7,431 bases of DNA from Dehalococcoidia bacterium (lineage in GTDB: Bacteria; Chloroflexota; Dehalococcoidia; Dehalococcoidales; DAOWJC01), in assembly GCA_030640595.1 (NCBI GenBank), contig DAOWJC010000134.1:1-7431 (forward strand), written 5' to 3'. Position 1 is the first letter of the stretch, and each line of letters starts with the position of its first letter. This document shows positions 5,484 through 7,431 of this stretch, one piece after another. The translations under genes were made by a program, and so were the position numbers. The notes under the pieces are model-generated. The model made no database searches and had not been told where the DNA came from. It was given only the letters and a program-made list of their open reading frames with translations.

Positions 5484-7431
5484 TTAGCGATTTGCCCGAC
5501 TTGTTTTTTGTTCAAGGGCTGCCTGAGCCGCTACCAGCTTGGCAACCGGTATCCTAAAGGGGCTGCAACTTACGTAGTCAATGCCTATTTTATGAAAGAA
5601 CCTGATGGACTCAGGGTCTCCGGCATGCTCTCCGCAAACGCCTATCTCCAGAGCTTCCTTCTCTCGTCTTGCCCACGATACGGCAGTTTCCATAAGCCTA
5701 CCGACGCCTTTTATATCCAGTATTTGAAAGGGATTATGTGGAAGAATACCGAGTTCCAGATAGGTATTGAGAAATTTCCTCTCTACATCTTCACGGCTGA
5801 AGGAAAGGGTTGCCTGGGTTAGGTCGTTTGTTCCGAAGGAGAAGAAATCAGCCTCACGAGCTAGTTCGTCGGCACGCATACACGACCTTACCGTCTCCAT
5901 CATTATGCCGAGCTTCACTGCACGGTCTTTTACGTATTTCTTCACCCAGCGGAGTTCCTCAACAGCGATAACCTGAGGCACCATAATCTCGACATTGGCA
6001 GCCACCTCAGACTTAGCATCAAGTATGGCATTAATCTGCATCTGGTAAATTTCAGGGGAGGTTATCCCTACTCTTACCCCACGATGACCCAGCATAGGGT
6101 TTACCTCGACTAATTCCAGTAGCCGATCCCTCAGTTGGAGCTCCTCAGTTTCTTCTACCGAGGGCAAAAATTCGTGGAGCGGCGGGTCAAGGAGCCTAAT
6201 AATAATCGGCATCCCATCCAAGGCTCTAAAGATAGCGACAAAGTCGCTTTTCTGTAGTCGTTGTAGGCGCCTGATTGCTGCCGAGCGTTCTGAGGCAGTT
6301 TTGGCTAGGATGAATTTTCTGAATGCTGATAGGCGCTCAGGGGAATTAAACTGGCGTTCAGTGCGACACAGACCAACCCCCTCGGCGCCGAAGTTTTTCG
6401 CATGGACTATCATTTCCACGGTATCGGCATTAGCCCACACCCCCAGCCGTTTATAGCTATCTGCCCAAGACATTAGTTCCTCTAGTTCGGCTGTGGTCTC
6501 GGTTTTCTGGAGGGGTAAAAGCCCTAAATAAATGTTACCGCTGCTACCATCAACGGTGATTTCATCACCTTTTCTAAGTATCAGTTCACCAATCGTTAGC
6601 CTCTCTTGTTCGAGGTCTATCTTGATTGCTTCGGCGCCGCAGACACAGGGTTTGCCCATGGCTCTGGTGACGATGGCAGCATGAGAGGTGAGCCCGCCCC
6701 GTGAGGTAAGCACCCCCTCGGCGGCATTGATGCCTTGAATCTCTTCAGGGCTGGTTTCAGGTCTGACCAGGATTACCTTTTCATTCATTTTGGCTCTAGA
6801 AACCGCCTCCAGGGAATCAAATATTACCTTCCCGCCGGCAGCACCTGGAGCCGCACTCAAGCCGTGTGCCACTGGACGGTATAATTCTGGTGATACTATC
6901 TGCTTGTACAGTATGGCTATCACATCCTGCGGGGTAATCCTTAATAGCGCCTCCTCAGGCGAGATTAGCCTTTCTCTAACCATGTCGACAGCTATTTTGA
7001 CTGCTGCCTGCCCGGTTCGCTTACCAGTCCTGGTTTGCAAAATGTAAAGCTTTCCGTCTTCTACGGTAAGCTCGATGTCCTGTATATCTCGAAAATATCT
7101 CTCCAGGGTATCAGCTACCGTCTCCAGTTGGGTATAGACCTCAGGCAGTTGAAGTTTAAGCGTTTCTATAGGCTGAGGTGTTTTCTTCCCGGCGACAAGG
7201 TCTTCACCTTGAGCCTGCTCTAGGTATTCGCCAAAAAGCTCCTTGTCGCCATTACTGGGATTACGAGAGAAAACTACCCCGGTTCCTGAATTTTTGTCTT
7301 TATTGCCAAAGACCATGGCTTGAACTATAACCGCAGTACCTAAATCGGGAGGAATCTGGTTGAGGCGGCGGTCTTCGATAGCCCTTCGATTATCCCAGGA
7401 CTTAAACACACGCTTTACTGCTGTCATTATC
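5484..7431 (-). CDS. ppdK: Pyruvate, phosphate dikinase, C-terminal part (5' end beyond right edge)
   Basis: The frame is open through the right edge; the ATG at 7427 is internal, because the sequence starts inside the ATP-grasp domain. PPDK interconverts pyruvate, ATP and phosphate with PEP, AMP and pyrophosphate. Counting from Met 7427: the end of the nucleotide domain includes GTAVIVQAMVFGN (30-42), SRNPSNG (54-60) and GEYLEQAQGEDLVAG (66-80). The phosphohistidine swivel has GGLTSHAA with His249 and the adjacent regulatory-type Thr247. The PEP/pyruvate barrel has CRTE (Arg355), RLLDPPLHEFLP (Arg411), Glu511, FGTNDLTQ (Asn534) and GVCGEHAGDP with catalytic Cys598, ending in DYVSCSPFRIPVAKL. 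About 220 N-terminal residues are expected off the edge. The barrel segment between Arg411 and Glu511 is roughly 28 residues shorter than in the Clostridium symbiosum enzyme as I recall it, and the usual IE(I/V)PRA is METVRSC. PEP synthase and PEP-PTS enzyme I are rejected on domain motifs. Confidence 0.95.
   Translation of the reverse strand, partial: IMTAVKRVFKSWDNRRAIEDRRLNQIPPDLGTAVIVQAMVFGNKDKNSGTGVVFSRNPSNGDKELFGEYLEQAQGEDLVAGKKTPQPIETLKLQLPEVYTQLETVADTLERYFRDIQDIELTVEDGKLYILQTRTGKRTGQAAVKIAVDMVRERLISPEEALLRITPQDVIAILYKQIVSPELYRPVAHGLSAAPGAAGGKVIFDSLEAVSRAKMNEKVILVRPETSPEEIQGINAAEGVLTSRGGLTSHAAIVTRAMGKPCVCGAEAIKIDLEQERLTIGELILRKGDEITVDGSSGNIYLGLLPLQKTETTAELEELMSWADSYKRLGVWANADTVEMIVHAKNFGAEGVGLCRTERQFNSPERLSAFRKFILAKTASERSAAIRRLQRLQKSDFVAIFRALDGMPIIIRLLDPPLHEFLPSVEETEELQLRDRLLELVEVNPMLGHRGVRVGITSPEIYQMQINAILDAKSEVAANVEIMVPQVIAVEELRWVKKYVKDRAVKLGIMMETVRSCMRADELAREADFFSFGTNDLTQATLSFSREDVERKFLNTYLELGILPHNPFQILDIKGVGRLMETAVSWARREKEALEIGVCGEHAGDPESIRFFHKIGIDYVSCSPFRIPVAKLVAAQAALEQKTSRANR

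Noticed and set aside
5448..5822. Plus-strand 124-residue open frame at the PPDK 3' end
   Set aside because: Most of it is antisense to conserved PPDK coding sequence (the Cys598 region), and the product has no family features.
1..7431. Defence system, mobile element, CRISPR or tRNA content
   Set aside because: No repeats, transposase, nuclease modules or RNA-gene structures are visible; the window is fully accounted for by five metabolic genes and short gaps.

Overview
This is a compact, entirely minus-strand metabolic cluster of five genes, two of them cut by the window edges. There is no rRNA, tRNA, CRISPR array, mobile element or long non-coding stretch; the largest gap between genes is about 107 bases. 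The protein families point to a bacterium with three-carbon and two-carbon acid metabolism centred on phosphoenolpyruvate (PEP). Base composition is roughly balanced, Shine-Dalgarno sequences are strong (AGGAGG type), and three of the four visible gene starts are TTG or GTG. An anaerobic or facultative lineage such as Chloroflexota or a Firmicute would fit, but this is a weak inference and the taxon is not determined by anything seen here.

In transcription order (right to left): (1) the C-terminal three quarters of pyruvate, phosphate dikinase (5484 to the right edge); (2) a MOFRL-type glycerate 2-kinase (4015-5376, GTG start preferred); (3) a gap holding a good sigma70-type promoter (TTGTCA, 17 bp, TATACT) and, further upstream, a 14-bp inverted repeat; (4) a TIM-barrel enzyme of the AP-endonuclease-2 / xylose-isomerase-like family (3008-3916); (5) a 922-residue protein in which a GlcD-like and a GlcE-like FAD module are fused (149-2917); (6) the first 48 codons of a GlcF-like iron-sulfur subunit, two bases after the previous stop codon and running off the left edge.

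Read as a pathway, the fused FAD protein plus GlcF should oxidise a 2-hydroxyacid (glycolate or D-lactate are the best candidates) and pass electrons through 4Fe-4S clusters toward the quinone pool or another acceptor. Glycerate 2-kinase makes 2-phosphoglycerate, one enolase step from PEP, and PPDK interconverts pyruvate and PEP. Both routes (glycolate to glyoxylate to glycerate to 2-phosphoglycerate, and lactate to pyruvate to PEP) end at PEP. The TIM-barrel enzyme belongs to the superfamily that includes hydroxypyruvate isomerase and could supply a missing isomerase step, but its substrate cannot be read from sequence.

I see no defence system, selfish element or clearly new machinery. The points most worth a second look are the GlcD-GlcE fusion with uneven loss of active-site residues, the unassigned isomerase placed first in the glycolate-oxidase transcript, a PPDK with a shortened C-terminal barrel segment, and the internal promoter with its candidate operator.
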